Of a stretch of 64,000 bases of DNA, positions 1 through 6,771 are shown in pieces. Below the pieces are notes generated by a model that was not told the origin of the DNA, did not search any database, and worked only from the letters and a program-made list of their open reading frames with translations. This stretch comes from UBA5069 sp963773745. GTDB lineage: Bacteria; Chloroflexota; Anaerolineae; Caldilineales; Caldilineaceae. The stretch lies in NCBI GenBank assembly GCA_963773745.1, contig CAVZCL010000005.1:372001-436000 (forward strand). Reading direction: 5' to 3'. Position 1 is the stretch's first letter. The number at the start of each line of letters is the position of its first letter. Both the position numbers and the translations under genes were made by a program.

Positions 1-263
1 GACGCCGCCCGAAAGACCGTGGGCGACGAGCCGAAGAGCCAGATCAGCCCGGCCTGAAAGTAGGTGTAGAGCACCTCACGCCCGCCGTTGGCAGGCAGGA
101 AGAGAGGGAAGTTGCCCGCAAGCACCTGCTCGGCGTCGAGGGCGTTGTAGGCTTCGTCAAATTGAAAACCGGGCGGCACCGCGCCGATTTGGTAGAAGCG
201 CAGCAGGCCCCCCAGCAGGGTGATTGATAGGAGTAGAATCCAGTCGCGACGGCTCCAGCGCAC
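1..263 (-). CDS. Membrane glycosyltransferase (GT39/ArnT-like), N-terminal fragment
   Basis: Reading the minus strand from a GTG at 263 gives an open frame that runs off the window start. A stop lies two codons upstream, so GTG is the first available start. The product begins with basic residues, then a hydrophobic helix (WILLLSITLLGGLLRFYQIG). It continues into PPGFQFDEAYNALDAEQVLAG and a second membrane stretch around LYTYFQAGLIWLFG. The FDEA pattern after the first membrane segment is typical of the periplasmic Asp-Glu loop in dolichyl-phosphate-mannose/ArnT-like (PMT_2) glycosyltransferases, which move a sugar from a polyprenyl carrier. Only about 87 residues are visible, so donor and acceptor are unknown. 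Family assignment is by pattern recognition. Confidence 0.6.
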   Translation of the reverse strand, partial: MRWSRRDWILLLSITLLGGLLRFYQIGAVPPGFQFDEAYNALDAEQVLAGNFPLFLPANGGREVLYTYFQAGLIWLFGSSPTVFRAA

Positions 264-396
264 AGGTCACCGAGGGTTGAGGCGCGCCTGCACGTGCAAG
301 CTGGGTGCAGTGCAGCGCAAGCAAGCAAGGGCAGGCAAGGGAAGACAGGGATGGCAGCGGGCCGGTCGGGCCGCCTGGCAGCAGGCCCGACAGCCG

Positions 397-957
397 TCAG
401 GCTGCTGGGGGGATTGTACCCGATGGCGGGCGAGGCTGGGAATTGGGGTGCGCGCCATCCTGCTGCGGCCCAAGCGGCGCGCCGAGAAGTTCCTCGAGCG
501 CGACCACTATCTGCGCAACGAGATCCGGACTGCTGCAGCGCGCGCGCAGTTGCCATGCGCCGTCGATGAGTACGCCCGTGCAGACTTTGCCGCCGTCGTC
601 GATGCCGAAGGACCTGCAGACGTCGCCCGAGCCATCGGGCAGAATCAGGACATAGTCGGCGGGGTCGAGCCCGGCGGGCACCGCGCTTGCGGCCTCACGG
701 TAGGCAGCGCCCATCATCGATTGGGCCATGCCGCGCAGCAGGCGCGGCACGGCTTGCAGGCTGACCACACTGGCCGCAAGCACTGTTTGCGGGTTGGGCC
801 AACGGCTGCGCACGGCCGTTTGCAGGGCGCGCACTGTCTCCAGCCCATCCTGGTTGTGGAAGAGCAGCAGCAGCGGCCGGCCGCCAACCTGCGTGCGGCT
901 GATAATGCGGCCGGAAGCGACGGCTTTGAGGTTGAAGTCGGGGGCGGGTTGGGGCAT
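397..957 (-). CDS. Redoxin/peroxiredoxin-like protein
   Basis: The 186-residue product starts MPQPAPDFNLKAV, the usual opening of AhpC/TSA or redoxin proteins. It keeps the thioredoxin-fold flow: strand GGRPLLLLFHNQDG, helix, strand, then VLILPDGSG and GVLIDGAW. No CxxC is seen where it would be expected; two later cysteines (GDVCRSF, GKVCTG) flank a DDGG turn. A classical thioredoxin mechanism is therefore doubtful. The ATG at 957 is preferred over upstream codons because homology-like sequence begins there. The upstream sequence is an AT-rich repeat word (CAATTTT type) with no clear Shine-Dalgarno. It stands apart from the downstream glycosyltransferase by about 130 bases. Confidence 0.65.
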   Translation of the reverse strand: MPQPAPDFNLKAVASGRIISRTQVGGRPLLLLFHNQDGLETVRALQTAVRSRWPNPQTVLAASVVSLQAVPRLLRGMAQSMMGAAYREAASAVPAGLDPADYVLILPDGSGDVCRSFGIDDGGKVCTGVLIDGAWQLRARCSSPDLVAQIVVALEELLGAPLGPQQDGAHPNSQPRPPSGTIPPAA

Positions 958-1084
958 AGGTGAAGATTCAAAATTGAAAACTGAAAATTGACGATCGAAC
1001 TGGGGCAGTTGCCGGCGCACGCTGCGCCGAAGCGCCATGATAGCACAGGCACGCGCCATGGATGCACCGCGTAGCGGTGGTGCA

Positions 1085-1306
1085 GGGCTTCTCAAAAGTC
1101 AGAATGAGGTGTGGCAAGCGCCAACAGCAACCTCACCCCCGGCCCCTCTCCAGAACATTGGAGAGGGGAGCACAGCGCCGCCGTTATCGGTCACATCTCC
1201 GGCGTGACGCACTTGTTTTGCTCCCCTCTCCAATGTTCTGGAGAGGGGCCGGGGGTGAGGTTGCTGTTGGCGCTTGCCACGCCTCATTCTGACTTTTGAG
1301 AAGCCC
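1085..1306. repeat. Long palindrome, 88-bp arms, 46-bp loop
   Basis: Arms 1085-1172 and 1219-1306 are reverse complements with one mismatch (t at 1112 region against c). Each arm contains the word CCTCACCCCCGGCCCCTCTC. The element sits between the divergent redoxin and TetR genes. The loop is unrelated to the loops of the other palindromes in the window. No open reading frame in it looks coding. It could form a very stable hairpin in RNA or a cruciform in DNA. Confidence 0.85.
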
Positions 1307-1389
1307 TACACCGCCGCTCACGGCACGCGGACATTACCCCGTTCCCTGCTCCCCGTTCCCCATTCCCCCGAGTATGAGACAATCCCATA

Positions 1390-1418
1390 TTGACAGTACT
1401 GTACGTGGCGACTAGTCT
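1390..1418 (+). promoter_or_regulatory. Promoter of the TetR/ABC exporter operon with operator-like palindrome
   Basis: TTGACA at 1390-1395 and TAGTCT at 1413-1418 are separated by 17 bases. A perfect 10-bp palindrome ACAGTACTGT (1393-1402) overlaps the -35 box and is a plausible site for autoregulation by the TetR protein. Transcription would be expected to start about seven bases after the -10 box, at or next to the ATG at 1425, so the message may be leaderless. Confidence 0.55.
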
Positions 1419-1424
1419 CAAGCT

Positions 1425-2222
1425 ATGGCCGACATGCAGACGCAGGAACGGATCATTGCAGCGGCGCAAGCGCTGCTGGCAGGCGCGGACAGCGCCGCCG
1501 CGCTGACCGTGGGTCAGGTGGCGGCGGCGGCGCACATCAGCCGCGCCACTCTCTATCGCTACTTCCCCGACAAGGCAACGCTGCTGCGTGCGTGCGCCCC
1601 TGCCACCCACTTGAGCGAGCAACCCAGCACGCGCGAGCGCATCATCAGGGCAACCATTCAACTGGTGGGCGAGCGCGGATTGCACGCGAGCACCATGGAG
1701 CTTATTGCTGAACGGGCCGGCATTTCACGCTCGGGCTTGCAGTGGCACTACCGCAACAAGGATGAACTGATTGCAGACGTTGCACAGTCGATCCCTGCGC
1801 TCCACTCCATTGCGCAGCTGCTGGCGCAACCGGCGCAGGGCGCAGACGACTGCAAATCCCAGTTGCACGCCGTGGCTGACGCGATTCTGGCGGAGGCGGC
1901 TATGGTGCGCAACGTTGTGCCCTTTCTCATTGTGGAGGTAAGGCAACACGCTGATGTTGCGCGCCTTGTTTCGACACACACGCTGGGCCCCTTGTTGCGT
2001 CATTTGATCGCACTGTTTGAGCGGCACGCGCGCAGCGGCGAGTTGCGCCCGGGCTCGGCGCAGGTGCGTGCGCAGGCGCTCCTGGGCCTCCTGCTCTCCG
2101 TTCTCATTATCAAACCGGCATTCCCATCGATCCTGCCTCTAGACGACGCCGCGACCCTGCATGAGCAGATCGATATTCTTGTTGATGGCATTCTGGCCCA
2201 CCCGCAGAAAGATTCCGCATGA
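1425..2222 (+). CDS. TetR-family regulator with two tandem HTH domains
   Basis: The 265-residue product carries two TetR-type helix-turn-helix units in one frame. The first spans residues 8-54 (TVGQVAAAAHISRATLYRYFPDK) and the second 70-116 (MELIAERAGISRSGLQWHYRNKDELI). A single ligand-binding-like alpha-helical region of about 150 residues follows. Usual TetR proteins have one HTH and about 200 residues. The gene overlaps the next one by four bases (ATGA), so it heads the exporter operon and probably represses it. This matches the placement of TetR regulators beside HlyD/ABC drug exporters such as the ybh operon. No Shine-Dalgarno is visible and a promoter ends just upstream. The ligand is unknown. 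Confidence 0.85.
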   Translation: MADMQTQERIIAAAQALLAGADSAAALTVGQVAAAAHISRATLYRYFPDKATLLRACAPATHLSEQPSTRERIIRATIQLVGERGLHASTMELIAERAGISRSGLQWHYRNKDELIADVAQSIPALHSIAQLLAQPAQGADDCKSQLHAVADAILAEAAMVRNVVPFLIVEVRQHADVARLVSTHTLGPLLRHLIALFERHARSGELRPGSAQVRAQALLGLLLSVLIIKPAFPSILPLDDAATLHEQIDILVDGILAHPQKDSA

Positions 2223-3001
2223 CTGCTTCGTCCACACCTCCTGCAGATCCCGCTTCGCCTGCGCCCGCGCACAACATGTACGCAGTTCTGCCCACGCCAC
2301 CGCCCGGGCCAAGACGCAGCCGCCTCCCTCTGGTTATCGTCGTGCTCCTCCTTGTCATTGCCGGCGGATGGTGGGGCTACGCGTACTGGTATGCGCCTCT
2401 GCAGGCGCAGACGCCTGAAGCTGTGACAGGCTCGGGAACGCTGGAAGCTGACGAAGTGCTCGCGGCCTTCGAGACTGCGGGTCGCTTGGTGACTCTGGTG
2501 GAGGAAGGGCAGCAGGTGGCGGCCGACGAGATTGTGGCACAGCTGGATGACGAGCTGATTCAGGTGCAAATGCGTCAGGCCAACACTGTACAAATGCAGC
2601 AGTTGCAGATTCAAGCTGCGAAGTACACGCTCCACGCTCCCATTGCAGGCACAGTGACGCGCGTGCCGGTGCACAAGGGCGAGGTTGTGACCCCAGGCCA
2701 GGTTGTGCTGGGCCTTGCCGACCTGAACCATCTCGATTTGACGGCCTACATCCTCGAGCGCGATTTGGGGGGCGTCAAAGTGGGGCAAACCGTGCAGATT
2801 ACCGCCGATCCCTTCCCTGCGCGCGTCTTCAACGGCGTCGTCATCTCCACCAATCAGGAGGCGGAGTTTACGCCGCGCAACGTGCAAACCAAGGCCGACA
2901 GGCTCAACCTTGTCTTTGGCATCAACATCCGCGTCGACAATCCCGACGGCGCGCTCAAACCCGGCATGCCCGCCGACGTCACCTTTGGCCCGCTCCCCTG
3001 A
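2219..3001 (+). CDS. HlyD-family membrane fusion protein of ABC exporter
   Basis: The 260-residue product has a Pro-rich cytoplasmic start, one transmembrane helix (about residues 36-55, PLVIVVLLLVIAGGWWGYAYW), a barrel-sandwich hybrid half (LEADEVLAAFETAGRLVTLVEEGQQV), a very short helical hairpin and the second half (YTLHAPIAGTVTRVPVHKGEVV). A beta-barrel region ends in PGMPADVTFG. This is the periplasmic-adaptor layout. In a single-membrane or atypical envelope it may act as an extracytoplasmic partner of the permease. The start codon overlaps the stop of the TetR gene, so the two are translationally coupled. It is the first of two adaptors in the operon. Confidence 0.88.
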   Translation: MTASSTPPADPASPAPAHNMYAVLPTPPPGPRRSRLPLVIVVLLLVIAGGWWGYAYWYAPLQAQTPEAVTGSGTLEADEVLAAFETAGRLVTLVEEGQQVAADEIVAQLDDELIQVQMRQANTVQMQQLQIQAAKYTLHAPIAGTVTRVPVHKGEVVTPGQVVLGLADLNHLDLTAYILERDLGGVKVGQTVQITADPFPARVFNGVVISTNQEAEFTPRNVQTKADRLNLVFGINIRVDNPDGALKPGMPADVTFGPLP

Positions 3002-3058
3002 TTTCTCCACCGACCCGCTCTCTGACGGAGGCCCGCTCTGTTCGCTCGCATAGGCGCC

Positions 3059-4165
3059 ATGGTGCGCAAGGAATTCATCCAGATTCGCCGCGACCGCCGC
3101 ACGCTGGGCATGGTCATCATGCTGCCGATCATGCAGCTGCTGCTTTTTGGCTACGGTATCAACACCGTGGTCGATCATCTGAACACGGTGGTCTATAACG
3201 AAGCCGGCGATGCGGAAAGCCGCGCGCTTGTCATGGCGATGGAGAACAGTGGCTACTTCGATATCGTCGCCTACGCCACTTCCCAGGCAGAGATGGTCAA
3301 CGCAATTGATGCCGGGATTGCCAAAGTGGGGCTTCACATTCCTCCCTCATTTGGCGATGAACTGCAGCGTGGCGAAAAGGGTGCTGTGCAAATGTTGGTT
3401 GATGGATCGGACCCCAATGTCGCCTCGACTGCCTCGTTTGCCGGCGGCATGGTGGCGCAGGCGCAATCGGCGCAAACCATCGGCCAGCAACTTGCCCGTC
3501 GCGGGCTGAATCTGAAGACGGCGGCCATTGATCTGCGCCCAATTGTGCTCTACAACCCCAGCATGAAGAGTGTCAACTTCATGATCCCCAGCATCATTGG
3601 CTTGATTCTCGCCTTTCAAGCCATCCTGCTGACGGCATTCGCCGTTGTGCGCGAGCGCGAAAAGGGCACCCTCGAACAGATCATCGTGACCCCCATTCGC
3701 ACCTGGGAGTTCATGCTCGGGAAAATCCTTCCCTATACAGTCACGGCTGCCGTTGGCGCCGTGGGCGCGCTGCTGGCTGCACGCCTTATCTTTGGCTTTC
3801 AGGTTGCCGGGAGCTTGCCGCTGCTTTTTGCTCTCTCTGTGCTCTTCCTGCTTGGGTCGCTTGGCCTTGGGCTGCTGGTGTCGGTGGTCTCTCAAACGCA
3901 GGGGCAGGCGACGCAAGCGGCAATGTTTATCATCATCCCTTCCATTCTGCTCTCCGGCTTTCTCTTCCCGCGCGACAGCATGCCCTGGATCATCCGGCAA
4001 CTGGGGCTGCTCGTGCCGCTCACCTACTATCTCGAGATACTGCGCGGCATCATGCTCAAAGGGACTGGGCTCCAACTCCTGTGGACAAGCGTCTGGCCGC
4101 TTGCGCTCTACAGCATTGTGGTCTTCAGTCTCAGCGCTGTGCTCTTCCAGAAGCGGACTGTGTGA
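3059..4165 (+). CDS. ABC-2 type exporter permease (YbhS/YhhJ-like)
   Basis: The product starts VRKEFIQIRRDRRTLGMVIMLPIMQLLLFGYGI, the standard ABC-2 permease opening. It has one N-terminal membrane helix, a large extracytoplasmic domain (residues ~45-165), then five membrane segments including the EREKGTLEQIIVTPI coupling region. It pairs with the ATPase encoded next, whose start overlaps this stop (TGATG). The first ATG is at 3059, but the frame is open back to 3023. A GGAGG at 3027-3031 lies six bases before an in-frame CTG at 3038, which would add LFARIGA, closer to family N-termini. CTG initiation is therefore possible. The substrate is unknown; drug or lipid export is inferred from the family. 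Confidence 0.9.
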   Translation: MVRKEFIQIRRDRRTLGMVIMLPIMQLLLFGYGINTVVDHLNTVVYNEAGDAESRALVMAMENSGYFDIVAYATSQAEMVNAIDAGIAKVGLHIPPSFGDELQRGEKGAVQMLVDGSDPNVASTASFAGGMVAQAQSAQTIGQQLARRGLNLKTAAIDLRPIVLYNPSMKSVNFMIPSIIGLILAFQAILLTAFAVVREREKGTLEQIIVTPIRTWEFMLGKILPYTVTAAVGAVGALLAARLIFGFQVAGSLPLLFALSVLFLLGSLGLGLLVSVVSQTQGQATQAAMFIIIPSILLSGFLFPRDSMPWIIRQLGLLVPLTYYLEILRGIMLKGTGLQLLWTSVWPLALYSIVVFSLSAVLFQKRTV

Positions 4166-5124
4166 TGATCGACTCTGACGAAATGACCACAGCCGCCATC
4201 ATCGACGTGCAGCACCTGACACGTGCGTTTGGGTCGCTGGTCGCCGTGAATGACGTGAGCTTCAAGGTGCATCAGGGGGAGATTTTTGCCTTTCTGGGGC
4301 CAAATGGTTCGGGCAAGAGCACGACAATTCGCATGTTGTGCGGCATTCTCGCGCCCACATCGGGCACGGCCACCGTGCTGGGCTACAACATTGAGCGCGA
4401 GCCCGAGAAGATCAAGCAGGGCATCGGCTATATGAGCCAGCGCTTTGCCCTCTACGATGACCTGACGGTGCGCGAGAATCTCGAGTTCTACGCCAGCGTC
4501 TACAGCGTCAATGGCGCGCTGCGCCGGCAGCGGCTGGCCGATCTGATTGACATGGCGGGCCTCAGGGGGCGCGAAAAGCAGCTGGCCGGGCAACTCTCAG
4601 GCGGCTGGAAGCAGCGGCTGGCGCTGGGCTGCGCCACCGTCCACAATCCGCAACTGCTCTTTTTGGATGAGCCGACCGCCGGCGTGGACCCCATTTCGCG
4701 CCAGGAGTTCTGGACGATGATCTACGACCTGGCCCGCGCCGGGCGCACTGTTTTTGTAACGACGCACTATCTGGACGAAGCCGAGCACGCCAACCGCGTC
4801 GGCATGATCCACGAGGGCGTGCTGCGCGCGCTGGCATCCCCCGCCGCGCTCAAGCAGTCTGTGCGCGGGGAGCTGCTCAAGGTCTCCACCAACACCCCCT
4901 TTGACACAGTCGCTGCCGTGACCGCGATGTACGGCGTGCTGAATGTGGCCCTGCAAGGCAATGATGTACATGCGTTGATTGACCCAGCGCTGCAGTCGGC
5001 GGATGGCATTGCGGGCATCCTGCGCAGCGCTGGTATCACTGTTGGCGCGGTGCAGCGGGTTGAGCCGACCCTTGAGGACGTTTTCATCTACCTCGCATCC
5101 ACGGCCCAGAAGCCCACGCCATGA
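4165..5124 (+). CDS. ABC transporter ATPase (DrrA/YbhF type)
   Basis: The product is a 319-residue nucleotide-binding subunit with every expected motif: Walker A GPNGSGKS, Q-loop YMSQRFALYDDLTVREN, signature LSGGWKQR, Walker B LLFLDEPTAGVD and H-loop TTHYLDEAE. A C-terminal domain of about 80 residues follows and is typical of drug or polysaccharide exporter ATPases. The start at 4165 overlaps the permease stop. An alternative ATG lies at 4183. It powers the exporter with the permease at 3059 and the two HlyD adaptors. The open frame extends upstream into the permease gene but lacks homology there. Confidence 0.92.
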   Translation: MIDSDEMTTAAIIDVQHLTRAFGSLVAVNDVSFKVHQGEIFAFLGPNGSGKSTTIRMLCGILAPTSGTATVLGYNIEREPEKIKQGIGYMSQRFALYDDLTVRENLEFYASVYSVNGALRRQRLADLIDMAGLRGREKQLAGQLSGGWKQRLALGCATVHNPQLLFLDEPTAGVDPISRQEFWTMIYDLARAGRTVFVTTHYLDEAEHANRVGMIHEGVLRALASPAALKQSVRGELLKVSTNTPFDTVAAVTAMYGVLNVALQGNDVHALIDPALQSADGIAGILRSAGITVGAVQRVEPTLEDVFIYLASTAQKPTP

Positions 5125-5170
5125 ATTTCGCAACAGAACGTGCGCACACGCACCCCAAGAGAGCTTGGCT

Positions 5171-6460
5171 ATGGACATCTCCAGGAAGCAAATGAGCGTT
5201 GTTACGAGCGGTCGCCAAGTGCATTCGTTGCCGCGCGGCCGCATGCTGCTGGTGGTCGCTACATTTCCGTGGCTGCTGCTGCTCGCGGGCTGCAGTGCAC
5301 GCGCAAGCGGCGCCCAGCCTCTGCCTGCACAACAGCCGCTGCCCGCCGTTGCGCAAGCAACGCCGATTGGCGAACGCAGCAACGCCGGCGCGCCGGTGGA
5401 CAGTGCCGGCGACGCCGCAGTACTGCGCGCCGGCAGCGACCGCGCCATTTCGCGAGCGGCGCCGGCATCCTATACGGGCAATGTGGTGGCCGAAGAAGAG
5501 TTCGACATCGCCGCCGAAACAGCCGGCAAGGTGCTGGCCCTCAATGTGGAGGTTGGCTCGGTTGTGCGTACGGGCGATGTGCTCCTCAAGCAGGATAACG
5601 CCGTGCTCGAGGCGCGCCGCATGCAGGCGCAGGCGGCGCTCGAGGCTGCCGCCGCGCAGCTGGAGCTGCTGCTGCTGCCCGCCGACGACAGCACGCTGGC
5701 AGCGGCGCAGGCCGCGGTAAGCGCCGCCGCCGCCCGCTATCAGTCTGCCGTGGACGGCCCCACCGCCGAAGAGCTGCGCACCGCCGAGGCGCAACTGCGC
5801 CAGGCGCAGGCATTCGTCACGCAGGCGCAAGCCGCCTACAACCTCGTCAAGGATCGCAATGACGTGGGCGCGCTGCCTCAGAGCATGCAGCTCGAGCAGG
5901 CCACCCTGCAGGTGGAGGCCGCGCAAGCGCAGTATGACAAGGTTACCAAAGGGGCGACCGACGACCAGATTGCCGCCGCCTATGCCCAGTTGAGCCAGGC
6001 GTATGACCAGCAGTCGCGCCTGATCGAGGGTGCAAGAGATCCGCAGATCAAGGCGGCGCAGGCGCAGGTGCTCCAGGCGGAGACAGCCCTCTACCTCGCC
6101 CAGGTGGAATTGGATAAGGCAACCGTAACTGCGCCGATGGATGGCGTGATCGCAGGCGTCTACACGGCGCTGGGCGCGCAGGCAGCACCGGGCGCGCGTT
6201 TCTTCACCATCCAGAGCATACCCGTGAAGGTGGAAGTTTCTGTCGACGAGGCGCGCATGGCGCAGCTTGCAGTGGGCCAGCCGGCCGCAATTCGCGTCAA
6301 CGCTTACCCTGAACAGCTCTTTGCCGGGACAATTGCCATCATCGCCCCGGCACTCGATCCATCCTCGCACACCGTCCAGGTCACCATCCGCCCCTCGGGC
6401 GATGCAAGCCTCCTGCGCCCGGGCATGTTTGCCAGCGTGACGCTGCTGGGAGAAGAGTAG
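5171..6460 (+). CDS. HlyD-family adaptor lipoprotein
   Basis: The 429-residue product has a hydrophobic signal ending in the lipobox LLAGC (about residue 40 from the ATG at 5171). It is thus probably a lipoprotein. An in-frame ATG at 5243 would give a shorter, more ordinary signal peptide. After a low-complexity Ala/Pro stretch come lipoyl/barrel-sandwich half (FDIAAETAGKVLALNVEVGS), a long Ala/Gln-rich coiled-coil hairpin (residues ~140-300), the second half (VTAPMDGVIAGVYTALGAQA) and a beta-barrel ending PGMFASVTLLG. It is the second adaptor of the exporter operon, 46 bases after the ATPase. The long hairpin suggests it bridges further from the membrane than the first adaptor. Confidence 0.85.
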   Translation: MDISRKQMSVVTSGRQVHSLPRGRMLLVVATFPWLLLLAGCSARASGAQPLPAQQPLPAVAQATPIGERSNAGAPVDSAGDAAVLRAGSDRAISRAAPASYTGNVVAEEEFDIAAETAGKVLALNVEVGSVVRTGDVLLKQDNAVLEARRMQAQAALEAAAAQLELLLLPADDSTLAAAQAAVSAAAARYQSAVDGPTAEELRTAEAQLRQAQAFVTQAQAAYNLVKDRNDVGALPQSMQLEQATLQVEAAQAQYDKVTKGATDDQIAAAYAQLSQAYDQQSRLIEGARDPQIKAAQAQVLQAETALYLAQVELDKATVTAPMDGVIAGVYTALGAQAAPGARFFTIQSIPVKVEVSVDEARMAQLAVGQPAAIRVNAYPEQLFAGTIAIIAPALDPSSHTVQVTIRPSGDASLLRPGMFASVTLLGEE

Positions 6461-6771
6461 CAGGGGTGCGCCTGCGGCGAGGCTTGCGCCGTGCACAGCC
6501 TCGCTGCGATGGCAAATTGGGCGCAATGTGCCGCCCAAGTCGAGGAAAACAAATTAACGCATCTAACATTTCATGGTGTAGGATAATTGGCAGTAAAGCA
6601 GCGCTCTGTTGCACTATTGAGCCTGCCTAGCTGTGCCATTTGTCCACTCGGTAGCCTTGCTTGCTGGCCCTGAAATGCAACTGGCGTATTCTCGCTTTAT
6701 TCGTTTGTTTCGCCTGTCGCGGCAGTTACTCACTGCACCCTCACCGGCCGCGATTCTGTTTGGAGCCTCCC
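6461..6771. other. Gene-free gap before the SH3/propeller gene
   Basis: No coding frame is convincing here. An AT-richer patch at about 6545-6605 contains GATAAT (6582-6587), which may be a -10 box for the gene at 6772, but I see no good -35 at the right distance. No hairpin with a T-run marks the end of the exporter operon. Confidence 0.4.

Noticed and set aside
44..556. Open frame on the minus strand of 170 residues
   Set aside because: It overlaps the glycosyltransferase fragment and redoxin in other frames and has Arg/Ala/Cys-rich composition typical of an out-of-frame shadow.
2000..3337. 445-residue minus-strand frame
   Set aside because: It is antisense to the TetR, HlyD and permease genes, has no recognisable motif, and is rich in His/Arg as expected for the complement of GC-rich coding sequence.
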